Assembly: GCF_029962835.1 (NCBI RefSeq)
Contig: NC_080577.1
Coordinates: 186,001 to 250,000, forward strand
DNA from: Magnolia sinica
Lineage: Eukaryota > Streptophyta > Magnoliopsida > Magnoliales > Magnoliaceae
Length of the DNA stretch: 64,000 nt
Direction of reading: 5' to 3'
A model generated the notes under the pieces. It made no database searches. It had not been told where the DNA came from and saw only the letters and a list, made by a program, of their open reading frames with translations. Every line of letters starts with the position of its first letter. The first letter of the stretch is position 1. Positions 23,761 through 34,623 of the stretch are shown here, in pieces. Position numbers and translations under genes: made by a program.

Positions 23761-25774
23761 TATAAATGAAGGGGGCACTGAAGATGAGGCCGTAGAGGAA
23801 GACCATCGCTTTGATGAACATGAACAAATCACTGAAGAAATAGCCGGTGGCGATGAAATGACGGGCGAGGATCATGGCGAATTTCTAGTTGTGAGGCGAT
23901 TGCTGTATGCCCCACGAAAGGAATTACATCCACAACGACACAATATATTTCGAACTCGGTGCACCGTCAATGGAAAGGTCTGTGATGTAATCATAGACAG
24001 TGGTAGTAGCGAGAACATCGTTTCAAGAGTGATGGTGGACAAGTTGCGGCTACCAACGATGAAACATCCTTCCCCGTACTCAATTGGTTGGATAAAAAAG
24101 GTGAATGAGACCAAGGTAACTGAACAATGCACTATCTCGTTTTCAATTGGCAAAAATTATAAAGATCAAATACTTTGTGACGTGGTCGATATGGAAGCTT
24201 GTCATATGTTACTCGGTCGACCCTGGCAGTCGGACCGTGATGCGACCCATAGGGGACGAGATAATGTTTACGTATTCGTCAAGGATAGTCAAAAAATAAT
24301 CCTTGCCCCTATGGCACCAGAGAACCACCCTGAAGCCTCTAAAGTGGAGGGGAGTTCCCTCTTGACCATTCGGGATTTTATGGAAGAATCCAAGGAAACC
24401 GGCGAGGTATACGCTGTAGTGGTGAAGGGCGAGGAAGAGGAACCCTCAAACATCCCTCCAAGTTTAAGACTGTTGCTAAACGAATTCAAAGAAGTCTGGC
24501 CTGAGGATTTACCTGATGGATTGCCCCCTATGAGGGACATCCAACATCACATAGACCTCGTCCCTGGGGCTAGCCTGCTCAACCGCCCTCATTATCGGAT
24601 GAGTCCGAAGGAGTGTGAGATACTTCAGGGGCAAGTGGAGGAATTGATCCGTAAGGGTCTCTTGAGAGAGAGCATGAGCCCATGTGCCGTACCAGCATTA
24701 TTAACGTCAAAAAAAGATGGAAGCTGGCGCATGTGTGTCGACAGTCGGGCAATCAACAAAATTACCATCAAATATCGGTTCCCAATACCACGGTTGGACG
24801 ACATGCTCGATATGTTAGAAGGGGCCAAGGTGTTCTCTAAACTAGATCTAAGAAGCGAGTACCATCAGATTCGTATTCGACCCGGTGATGAGTGAAAAAC
24901 GGCATTCAAGACCAAGGAAGGGTTGTATGAGTGGTTGGTCATGCCCTTCGGCCTATCGAACGCACCAAGTACTTTTATGCGTTTGATGAATCAAGTTCTA
25001 AAACCGTTCACTGGCCGATTTGTGGTAGTATATTTTGATGACATATTGATATATAGCCAGGATGAGGCGGAGCACAGGAAACATCTCAGGCAGGTGCTGC
25101 AGGTCCTACAAATTAACAAGTTGTACCTCAACTTGAAGAAGTGTAGTTTTTTAACTGACAGCCTATTGTTTCTAGGATTTGTTGTAACGTCCACAGGCAT
25201 TCGTGTGGACGATGAAAAGGTGCGAGCTATTAGGGAATGGCTGATCCCGACAAACATTCATGAGGTGAGGAGTTTTCACGGGTTGGCGACTTTCTATCGT
25301 CGATTTGTGCGAGATTTTAGTACCATAGTCGCGCCTATAACAGATTGCATGAAAAAAGGACCGTTCCAATGGACCGATAAAGCTGACAAGAGCTTTCATG
25401 AGATCAAACATCGTTTGTCTACAACACCAGTTTTGGTGCTTCCTAATTTCGACAAATTGTTTGAGGTTGAGTGTGATACTTCATACGTCAGAATTGGAGG
25501 AGTATTATCACAGGAAGGTAGGCCGGTAGCCTTCTACAGCGAGAAGCTCAGCGAAGCCCGAAAGAAGTGGTCGACTTATGAGCTTGAGTTGTACGCATTT
25601 GCGCAGCGACATTGGCGGCATTATCTAATTCAAAGAGAGTTTGTTTTGTACACTGACCATCAAGCATTAAAGTTTATTAATAGTCAGACTAACGTGAATC
25701 GTGTACATGCTAGATGGGTTGCATTTTTACAAGAATTCATGTTCGTTCTGAAGCACAAGTCAGGGTCAGAATAA
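23761..25774 (+). pseudogene. Ty3 protease-RT-RNase H, unit 3 (nonsense in RT)
   Basis: This is the longest uninterrupted gag-pol segment of the array, open from 23231 to 24895. The protease DSGSS is at 23996-24010. The RT frame is ended by TGA at 24893-24895, the nonsense codon shared with unit 2, and resumes at 24923. Unit-specific changes include S for P in [11 protein letters not shown] for G in RSEYHQ and R for G in YVRIGG. RNase H is shortened at LYAFAQRHW and lost after HKSGSE. Confidence 0.9.
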
Positions 25775-27149
25775 GGTGGCTGATGCACTTAGCCGTCGTG
25801 CATCACTACTAGTAACAATGAGCAACGAGGTAGTCGGCTTCGACTGTCTCAAGGAGTGTATGCCGAGGATGAGGACTTCAAGATTCTTGGATGAAGTGTC
25901 GAGAAGGTCACCCCAGACCTTCATATATAAGGCGATTTTCTCTTCAAAGGGAATCGATTGTGCATCCCCCAAAGTTCTCTGAGGGAGCAGATTATTCAGG
26001 AGCTACATGGAGGTGGCCTTGGTGGACACCTGGGGCGAGACAAGACGCGAGCTCTTGTGGAAGAGCGGTATTATTGGCCGCAGTTAGTACGCGATGTGGG
26101 AAAAGCCGTACAACGTTGTCATGTTTGTCAGACCTCCAAGGGGCAATCTCAGAATACGGGCCTCTACACCCCGTTACCTGTGCCTAACGGCCCTTGGGAG
26201 GATTTATCAATGGACTTCGTACTTGGTCTCCCACGAACACAACGCGGCATGGATTCGGTGTTCGTGGTGGTAGATCGTTTCTCAAAGATGGCGCACTTTA
26301 TCCCATGCAAGAAGACCCTCGATGCAACACACGTGGCAAATTTATTTTTTAGGGAGGTCGTTCGGCTACACGGGGTCCCCAAGACCATTACTTCTGATCG
26401 TGACACGAAGTTCATTAGCTACTTTTGGCGGACTTTATGGAATCGATTCGATACACGACTTCAATTCAGTAGTGCTTACCACCCACAGACTGATGGGCAG
26501 ACCGAAGTTGTGAATCGCACGTTGGGAAACCTCCTTCGCTGTATTTCAGGAGAAAAACTGAAGTAGTGGGATTTGGCCTTGTCTCAAGCAGAGTTTGCAT
26601 TCAATAATATGGTGAACCGCTCGACCGGGAGATCACCATTCCAGATTATTTACGGACGAGTGCCTCGCCACACGCTTGACTTGGTCCCTCTGCCCAAGCA
26701 CGAGCATTGCAGCAGAACATATGGCAGACAAGATCATGGGCATCCATGCAGAAGTGCAGACCAAGCTACATGCCTCGAACGAGAAATACAAGGAACATGC
26801 GGACAAGCATCGGCGATAAAAAGTGTTCGAGGTAGGTGACCGCGTTATGGTCCATTTGCTCAAAGAGAGATTTTCGACCGGGACGTACAACAAGTTGAAA
26901 AATAAGAAGATTGGACTGGTACTAATCATTCGAAAGAACAATGACAACGCTTATGTTGTTGATCTCCCAGATGACATGACAATCTCACAGACTTTCAATG
27001 TCACGGACCTAACCGAGTATCATGAACCAGAGCATGACGAGAACTCGAGGACGAGTTCTTTTGAAGTGGAGGAGACTGATGTAAAGCGGGTCGCGGACAG
27101 TTACATGGCCAAGATGGATCAGAAAAGGCCCGGTCGACGACAGAAGTGA
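25775..27149 (+). pseudogene. Ty3 integrase, unit 3 (broken)
   Basis: 25958-26566 holds the HHCC region ([23 protein letters not shown]) and the DDE core, followed by a TAG at 26564-26566 (others read a glutamine codon). The next segments are 26573-26839 and 26823-27149, the latter giving the C-terminal KKIGLVLIIRKNNDNAYVVD and acidic tail. About a dozen bases are missing near 26697 (KHEHCS against KHPSTSIAA). Confidence 0.88.
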
Positions 27150-27774
27150 TCCAGACCATCGAACCTTAAATCGGGCGTATCTTGCAATCCGGAATGAGTT
27201 ATCTGACGTAAAATATATGATTTTGGGGTAGAACGAGCTACTGAAGCCAACCAACCCCGCTACGCCGGGTTGCGCAGCCCGAAATTGCGAAAAACCCCTG
27301 GATCGACGGTCGTTTCCCCGTTTTAATTTCGTTTTTACTATAAATAGTAAGTTTTAGTTTGATTATAACTCTTCATCCGTCGGGCTTTAGGAGTTGCGCC
27401 CAACGTGAAAAGAGCTTAGAATAATTAGGAGAACGGTTTGGTGAAGCCAAATAGGACACTTACTATTTTTGGCCGAAAACCTTGCGCACTAGTAGACATC
27501 ACGGCCGTCTATAAATAGTAAGTTTACTATTTATAGTAAGTCGCGGATTCTAAGAGTTTGAGTTGTAGTTTGATTCTGATTTCTTTCCCATTGCTTGGTA
27601 CCCCTATTTAAAGGGTTGTGAACTCGTTTTTATTCATCAATTAATCAATTTCGAATTTATTAGAATTTATTTCTATTTTCTGCTTTCTTTCCTCCTGCTT
27701 TCTTTCCTCGTGAGGAGTCCAGAGAAGCTCCGTGGATTCGGAGTAGTTATCCTCATCACGTTCATCCTGCGTCA
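27147..27774 (+). repeat. LTR copy 4 of the Ty3 array
   Basis: 628 bp. Near 27690 it carries a short rearrangement (TTTCCTCCTGCTTTCTTTCC) in place of part of the segment before GAGGAGTCC. The primer site downstream is degraded. Confidence 0.78.
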
Positions 27775-27805
27775 ATTGGTATCGGGCGAGGATTCCCCTC
27801 GGGCG

Positions 27806-28940
27806 ATGGCAAACAACGAAGGTATGAATCAAAATCTGTGGACGGTGATCCAGGGATTCGTTATCTTTCGGAAAGAATGGAAGCTTTCCAGGAGAGTCGA
27901 TTGACCATGCAAGGGCTACAGGCAACCCTCGGCCGTCTTGCGGATGCGCTACTTCCGCCCGAGCCCTGGCGGTGCTCCACCACCCGTGGTGGCTCCACCA
28001 CCCATGGTCGCGGTGCGACACAACCCCGATTTTCGTAGAGCACTACCGGTGGCAAACCGTAGGGCTACACCGATGATTCAAGTTCTAGCGGCGAGGACCT
28101 TAATGAGGGTTTTGCCGACGACCAATCCATGGAGGTGATCATCTAGATCGTCGTTGAAAGAGACTATCGAGGTAAGGCTGAACTTCCTAGTTTTAACGGT
28201 TTATTACGTATAGAAGATTTTCTCGATTGGCTAGCCGAAGTAGAGAGTTATTTTGATTACATGGACGTGCGAGATCATAAAAGGGTAAAATTGGTAGCGT
28301 TTAAATTAAAATTTGGTGCTTCTGCATGGTGAGAACAATTAAAACTCTCACGAGCCCGCCAGAACAAGGCGCCCATCTCATCATGGCCATGGATGAGATG
28401 TCTTCTTCGATCTCGATTTCTCCCCAGTGATTATGAGCAGATATTATTCCAGCAATATCAAAATTGCCGACAGGGTAATCGATCCAGATTACACTGAAGA
28501 ATTCCAACGGTGGCTACACGAAATAATCTGTGAATCTGAGTCACAGAAGGTGGCGAGATTTATAGGTGGGTTGCGGCCAACAATTCAAGACCAAGTTCAG
28601 ATGTACCCGGTCGGGACCGTGGATGAAGCGATTCAATTGGCGGGTAGGGCGAAACACAACTTGCAAGAGCTCTGCTCGTCCATATCCTTCAACTCGACCC
28701 CCATGACGGGTCCCACGCAGAATCCAGTGTTGCCATGAGGAAAAGACCTAGTACCTCAACTTCCTACAACCGCAAACCGTGATACGGGGAGCGGCTCATC
28801 CATGCCTCAACGTGCGGCACCTACAACAGCGAGTCCGAGTAGGATTCCAAATCCTTATGCTCGGCCAAGGTCGAACAATTGTTACCGCTGTGGCCAACCA
28901 GGCCACTTATCAAACACTTGTCCTCAACGTCCCGCAGCAC
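27806..28940 (+). pseudogene. Ty3 gag, unit 4 (heavily frameshifted)
   Basis: The ATG at 27806 opens MANNEGMNQN, but one- and two-base losses occur roughly every 60-100 bp through 27770-28740, many at CAG or CCAG contexts. W of WWEQ becomes a stop (TGA near 28329). The density of indels is much higher than in the pol part of the same unit. That pattern may be true decay, or residual sequencing error in a repeat. The knuckle [14 protein letters not shown] is intact from 28802 on. Confidence 0.8.
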
Positions 28941-31137
28941 ACTTGACTATAAATGAAGGGGGCACTGAAGATGAGGCCGTAGAGGAAGACCATCGCTTTG
29001 ATGAACATGAACAAATCACTGAAGAAATAGCAGGTGGCGATGAAATGACGGGCGAGGATCATGGCGAATTTCTAGTTGTGAGGCGATTACTGTATGCCCC
29101 ACGAAAGGAATTACATCCACAACGACACAATATATTTCGTACTCGGTGCACCGTCAACGGAAAGGTCTGTGATGTAATCATAGACAGTGGTAGTAGCGAG
29201 AACATCGTCTCAAGAGTGATGGTGGACAAGTTGCGGCTACCAACGATGAAACATCCTTCCCCGTACTCAATTGGCTGGATAAAAAAGGTGAATGAGACCA
29301 AGGTAACTGAACAATGCACTATCTCGTTTTCAATTGGCAAAAATTATAAAGATCAAATACTTTGTGACGTGGTCGATATGGAAGCTTGTCATATGTTACT
29401 CGGTCGACCCTGGCAATCGGACCGTGATGCGACCCATCGGGGACGAGATAATGTTTACGTATTCGTCAAGGATAGTCGAAAAATAATCCTTGCCCCTATG
29501 GCACCAGAGAACCACCCTGAAGCCTCTAAAGTGGAGGGGAGTTCCCTCTTGACCATTCGGGATTTTATGGAAGAATCCAAGGAAACCGGCGAGGTATACG
29601 CTGTAGTGGTGAAGGGCGAGGAAGAGGAACCCTCAAACATTCCTCCAAGTTTAAGACTATTGCTAAATGAATTTAAAAAAGTCTGGCCTGAGATTTACCC
29701 GATGGATTGCCTCCTATAAGGGACATCCAACATCACATAGACCTCGTCCCTGGGGTTAGCCTGCCTAACTACCCTCATTATCGGATGAGTCCGAAGGAGT
29801 GTGAGATACTTCAGGGGCAAGTGGAGGAATTGATCCGTAAGGGTCTCTTGAGAGAGAGCATGAGCCCATGTGCCGTACCAGCATTATTAACGCCAAAAAA
29901 GATGGAAGCTGGCGCATGTGTGTCGACAGCCGAGCAATCAACAAAATTACCATCAAATATCGGTTCCCAATACCACGGTTGGACGACATGCTCGATATGT
30001 TAGAAGGGGCCAAGGTGTTCTCTAAACTAGATCTAAGGAGCGGGTACCATCAGATTCGTATTCGACCCGGTGATGAGTGGAAAACGGCATTCAAGACCAA
30101 GGAAGGGTTGTATGAGTGGCTGGTCATGCCCTTCGGCCTATCGAACGCACCAAGTACTTTTATGCGTTTGATGAATCAAGTTCTAAAACCGTTCACTGGC
30201 CGATTTGTGGTAGTATATTTTGATGACATATTGATATATAGTCAGGATGAGGCGAAACACAAGAAACATCTCAGGCAGGTGCTACAGGTCCTACAACTTA
30301 ACAAGTTGTACCTCAACTTGAAGAAGTGTAGTTTTTTAACTGACAGCCTATTGTTTCTAGGATTTGTTGTAACGTCCACAGGCATTCGTGTAGACGATGA
30401 AAAGGTGCGAGCTATTAGGGAATGGCCGATCCCGACAAACATTCATGAGGTGAGGAGTTTTCACGGGTTGGCGACTTTCTATCGTCGATTTGTGCGAGAT
30501 TTTAGCACTATAGTCGCGCCTATAACAGATTGCATGAAAAAAGGACCGTTCCAATGGACCGATAAAGCTGATAAGAGCTTTCATGAGATCAAACATCGTT
30601 TGTCTACAACACCGGTCTTGGTGCTTCCTAATTTCGACAAATTGTTTGAGGTTGAGTGTGACGCTTCATATGTCGGAATTGGAGGAGTATTATCACAGGA
30701 AGGCAGGCCGGTAGCCTTCTACAGCGAGAAGCTCAGCGAAGCCCGAAAGAAGTGGTCGACTTATGAGCTTGAGATATACATATGGCACCGCGACATTGGC
30801 GGCATTATCGATTCAAAGAGAGTTTGTTTTGTACACTGACCATCAAGCATTAAAGTTTATTAATAGTCAGACTAACGTGAATCGTGTGCATGCTAGATGG
30901 GTTGCGTTTTTACAGGAATTCACGTTCGTTCTGAAGCACAAGTCAGGGCAGCAGAATAAGGTGGCTGATGCACTTAGCCGTCGTGCATCACTACTAGTAA
31001 CAATGAGCAACGAGGTAGTCGGCTTCGACTGTCTCAAGGAGCTGTATGCCGAGGATGAGGACTTCAAAGATTCTTGGATGAAGTGTCAAGAAGGTCACCC
31101 CAGTGACCTGCATATGCGAGACGATTTTCTCTTCTAA
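28941..31137 (+). pseudogene. Ty3 protease-RT-RNase H, unit 4 (frameshifted)
   Basis: The protease DSGSS is at 29183-29197 in the segment 28802-29719. A one-base deletion near 29692 (CCTGAGATT against CCTGAGGATT) and one at about 29896 shift the frame. From 29868 to 30839 RT is clean and keeps tryptophan at the position that is nonsense in units 2 and 3. RNase H is damaged at [13 protein letters not shown] and recovered in 30763-31137. Confidence 0.88.
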
Positions 31138-32338
31138 GGGAATATATTTTGCATCCCAAACAGTTCTCTGAGGGAACAGATTATTCAGAGCTACATGGAG
31201 GTGGTCTTGGTGGACACAGGGCGAGACAAGACGCGAGCTCTTGTGGAAGAGCGGTATTATTGGCCGCAGCTTAGTACGCGATGTGGGAAAAGCCGTACAA
31301 CGTTGTCATGTTTGTCGAGACCTCCAAGGGGCAATCTCGAATACGGGCCTCTACACCTGTTACCTGCCTAACGGCCCTTGGGAGGATTTATCAATGGACT
31401 TCGTACTTGGTCTCCCACGAACACAACGCGGCATGGATTCGGTGTTCGTGGTGGTAGATCGTTTCTCAAAGATGGCGCACTTTATCCCATGCAAGAAGAC
31501 CCTCGATGCAACACACGTGGCAAATTTATTTTTTAGGGAGGTCGTTCGGCTACACGGGGTCCCCAAGACCATTACTTCTGATCGTGACACGAAGTTCATT
31601 AGCCACTTTTGGCGGACTTTATGGAATCGATTCGATACACGACTTCAATTTAGTAGTGCTTACCACCCACAGACTGATGGGCAGACCGAAGTTGTGAATT
31701 GCACGTTGGGAAACCTTCTTCGTTGTATTTCAGGAGAAAAACCGTAATGAGATTTGACCTTGTCTCAAGCAGAGTTTGCATTCAACAATATGGTGAACCG
31801 CTCGACAGGGAGATCACCGTTCCAGATTATTTACGGACGAGTGCCTCACCACACACTTGACTTGGTCCCTCTGCCCAAGTACCCAAGCACGAGCATTGCA
31901 GCAGAACATATGGCAGACAAGATCATGGGCATCCATGCAGAAGTGCAGACCAAGTTACATGCCTCGAACGAGAAGTACAAGGAACAAGCGGACAAGCATC
32001 GGCGACAAAAAGTGTTCGAGGTGGGCGACCGCGTTATGGTCCATCTGCGCAAAGAGAGATTTCCGACCGGGACGTACAACAAGTTGAAAAATAAGAAGAT
32101 TGGACCGGTACCAATCATCCGAAAGATCAATGACAACGCTTATGTTGTTGATCTCCCAGATGACATGGCCATCTCACGGACTTTTAATGTCATGGACCTA
32201 ACCGAGTATCATGAACCAGAGCATGACGAGAACTCGAGGACGAGTTCTTTTGAAGTGGAGGAGACTGATGTAGAGCAGGTCGCGGACAGTTACATGGCCA
32301 AGATGGATCAGAAAAGGCCCGGTCGACGACAGAAGTGA
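31138..32338 (+). pseudogene. Ty3 integrase, unit 4 (broken)
   Basis: 31241-31747 holds the DDE core; a TAA at 31745-31747 ends it after SGEKP. 31754-32338 covers the rest, with the C-terminal GPVPIIRKINDNAYVVD and tail. The zinc region before 31241 is shifted. The block around 31805-31975 is essentially identical to unit 2 (21410-21580) and differs from units 1 and 3. Confidence 0.88.
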
Positions 32339-32919
32339 TCCAGACCATCGAACCTTAAATCGGGCGTATCTTGCAATCCGGAATGAGTTATCTGACGTAA
32401 AATATATGATTTTGGGGTAGAACGAGCTACTGAAGCCAACCAACCCGCTATGCCGGGTTGCGCAGCCCGGAATTGCGAAAAACCCCTGGATCGATGGTCG
32501 TTTTCCTGTTTTAATTTCGTTTTTACTATAAATAGTAAGTTTTAGTTTGATTATAACTCTTCATCCGTCGGGCTTTAGGAGTTGCGCCCAACGTGAAAAG
32601 AGCTTAGAATAATTAGGAGAACGGTTTGGTGAAGCCAAATAGGACACTTACTATTTTTGGCCGAAAACCTTGCGCACTAGTAGACATCACGACCGTCTAT
32701 AAATAGTAAGTTTACTATTTATAGTAAGTCGCGGATTCTAAGAGTTTGAGTTGTAGTTTGATTCTGATTTCTTTCCCATTGCTTGGTACCCCTATTTAAA
32801 GGGTTGTGAACTCGTTTTTATTCATCAATTAATCAATTTCGAATTTATTAGAATTTATTTCTATTTTCTGCTTTCTTTCCTCGTGGATTCGAGAAGTCTC
32901 TGTGAGGAGTCCAGAGAAG
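32336..32919 (+). repeat. LTR copy 5, truncated at its 3' end
   Basis: 584 bp. It follows the other LTRs to GTCCAGAGAAG, then jumps into the flanking 79-bp repeat. About 48 bp found at the end of copies 1-4, up to the primer site, are absent. This truncation is the right boundary of the array. Confidence 0.85.
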
Positions 32920-32996
32920 AATAATTATCAGTTGCTATTGAAAATGGTGGCAGGTTCGATTCCAGGATGTAGTGAATTTTTAGAGTGGTGAGAATG
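32918..32996. repeat. Right copy of the 79-bp direct repeat flanking the Ty3 array
   Basis: It is identical to 11417-11495 and continues into unique sequence beginning AGCTCTAACTTATC. If the array and one copy are removed, the locus reads as one continuous sequence, so this is a target duplication rather than part of the element. Confidence 0.9.
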
Positions 32997-33949
32997 AGCT
33001 CTAACTTATCTTGTCATTTGGTGAAGTTAATGTTATCGAACTGGTCTAGCTTTATGAGGTCTTGGTTCATAAATTCGATAGACGCAATGCTTTTGGTATC
33101 CATGTTAAATCATGCTCTAAAATTATTAGAAAATTTTGAAAATAATAATTTTGGATACTAAAAATTAAAACTAAATTATTTAATGGTAGGTCGCTTTTGC
33201 ATTGTTGGCATTAAACAACATCAATTTCTAGCTCTGTACCCCATAAACACCTCTACATCCACACACTAGCTCACTACCCAGCTGTGCATGTGCTCTAGTG
33301 CAGAACACACAACCCAAGCTCTCTTTTCTCCAAGTAATTATGTTAAACACAAGGGAGTTTATAACCCCAAAAAATTCCATCTCTTAAGCAATATGGGACA
33401 GTTGAATTTTCAAAATATTTTGGAGGGAAATCAAAATTTTAATTTTTAAATTGATTTTCAAAATTCAAAGTATTTATTTATTTTAACCAAATAAGAAGAA
33501 TCCTAACAATGTGGCTAACTATTAGGGGAGCAAAAATAATGCAATCGTGATTTTGATCATATAATTAATATAGCCATCATATATATATCAATGGTTTGAA
33601 TCGCATAATGAGAATTATTCCAATGGGAATTCTTTCTTTCCTTTTGAGTCTTTTCTCTAGAGATATTTAGAATTAAGATACCTCAAGAGTAATCAAAGAG
33701 AAAATTACTTAATCGCATCTAACCTTATCTCTATCTTTGTTGGAATTGAACTTCGATATAAAATTTGAAAGAAATAAGGCTGTTCGGATGCCTAAGCCCT
33801 CACCGTAAGTCACTTGTACGTAGAGATTTGCTTTTCAGGTAACTTATTTACAACTTAAAAAGTTAATGCATCCAAAACGACAGGGTAGAGTCAGCACGTG
33901 GACCTTCGCATGACTGATTGCTCCCAAGTAGCCCGGACACGCCCATACC
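32997..33949. other. A/T-rich non-coding spacer
   Basis: No gene, terminal repeats or splice-bounded coding segment is seen. It leads into the upstream region of the S33 hydrolase gene. Confidence 0.5.
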
Positions 33950-34250
33950 TAACAGGCGAGTGGTTGGGATTCTATGCATAAATGAAACGTGGTGTGCATA
34001 CAAGTACGTCAACCGGATGGCGATTGGGTAGTGTGTTACGCTTTCGTCAGGAGGAGAATGTTCCGTAGAGTGAGGAGCCGACGGTGATGCATGTGTTCTA
34101 TCCACACGAGTGGTTGGGATTCGCTGCATAAGTGAGACATGGTTGCATTCAAGTATGTAAATCTGTGGTATGGTCCACTTTGAGCTAATTACAGTAGTTA
34201 AAATGAGCTGGAAAAACATCACGGTGGGCCTCACCACGCAATCCACGTCT
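33950..34250. repeat. Repeats in the upstream region of the hydrolase gene
   Basis: A block beginning GAGTGGTTGGGATTC occurs at about 33958 and again at about 34110, each followed by GCATAA and an AAGTA-type segment (imperfect direct repeat of about 55 bp). From about 34165 to 34245 there is a fragment of the foldback MITE arm (GGTCCACTTTGAGCT, AAACATCACGGTGGGCC). The MITE fragment lies within 60 bp of the uORF and could contribute promoter or 5' UTR sequence. Confidence 0.6.
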
Positions 34251-34287
34251 ATGTCAAGCAAACATTGTTTGTTTGGGGAAAAGAGAG

Positions 34288-34302
34288 ATGCGAGTAGGAT
34301 GA
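34288..34302 (+). CDS. Five-codon uORF (MRVG-stop) overlapping the proposed start
   Basis: ATG at 34288 is followed by CGA GTA GGA TGA. Its stop overlaps the ATG at 34299 in an ATGA arrangement. If the transcript starts upstream, ribosomes could translate this peptide and then reinitiate at 34299 or at 34461, so it may influence which form of the protein is made. It is seen directly; the role is inference. Confidence 0.35.
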   Translation: MRVG

Positions 34303-34623
34303 TAAGGAATTGGATTCCAGGTAGTCGGGCATTACTAGCGAGAGGGGTACTGTCCCAGCTTCTTCCCACCCGCCCTCGTTCATTTTCTTATCGTCCTTGT
34401 CGTCATCATCCTCCGCCCCTCTGTAACAATACGATTAAACTCTCCTCCTCATCATCTGCAATGGACGATAAGCATCAACCGCAGCTGCAGCACACGGTGG
34501 GGAATTGGTACTCGGTGCCGGATCTGAAACTTCGCGATCATCGTTTCACCGTCCCTCTCGACTACTCTGCCCGCGACTCTTTTCCTCATACCATCAACAT
34601 CTTTGCGCGCGAGGTCGTTGCTG
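34299..34623 (+). CDS. S33 hydrolase exon 1
   Basis: Two in-frame starts: ATG 34299 (extended, transit-like N-terminus) and ATG 34461 (MDDKHQPQLQHTVGNWYS). The donor GTATAT follows a phase-1 end. Family homology begins at about GNWYSVPDL. Confidence 0.8.

Larger units (their letters stand above)
11496..32919 (+). mobile_element. Tandem array of four Ty3/gypsy elements sharing LTRs
   Basis: Five LTR copies alternate with four internal regions, all on the plus strand. Each internal region begins with an iMet-type primer site (intact in three, degraded in the fourth) and carries gag, protease, RT, RNase H and integrase pieces in Ty3 order. The integrase C-terminus lacks an obvious chromodomain and ends in a basic tail next to the LTR, reminiscent of CRM- or Galadriel-like chromoviruses (low confidence). 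The array starts about 30 bp upstream of the inferred LTR start and stops about 48 bp before the LTR end. A 79-bp direct repeat, not a 5-bp TSD, flanks it. No unit is intact. Confidence 0.9.

Noticed and set aside
11496..32919. CRISPR-like or other regularly spaced array
   Set aside because: The period of about 5.2 kb is LTR plus internal Ty3 sequence with retroelement proteins; nothing CRISPR-like is present.
34170..34298. In-frame extension upstream of ATG 34299 (from MVHFELI)
   Set aside because: This stretch is a MITE arm fragment on the plus strand and is more likely promoter or 5' UTR than coding.
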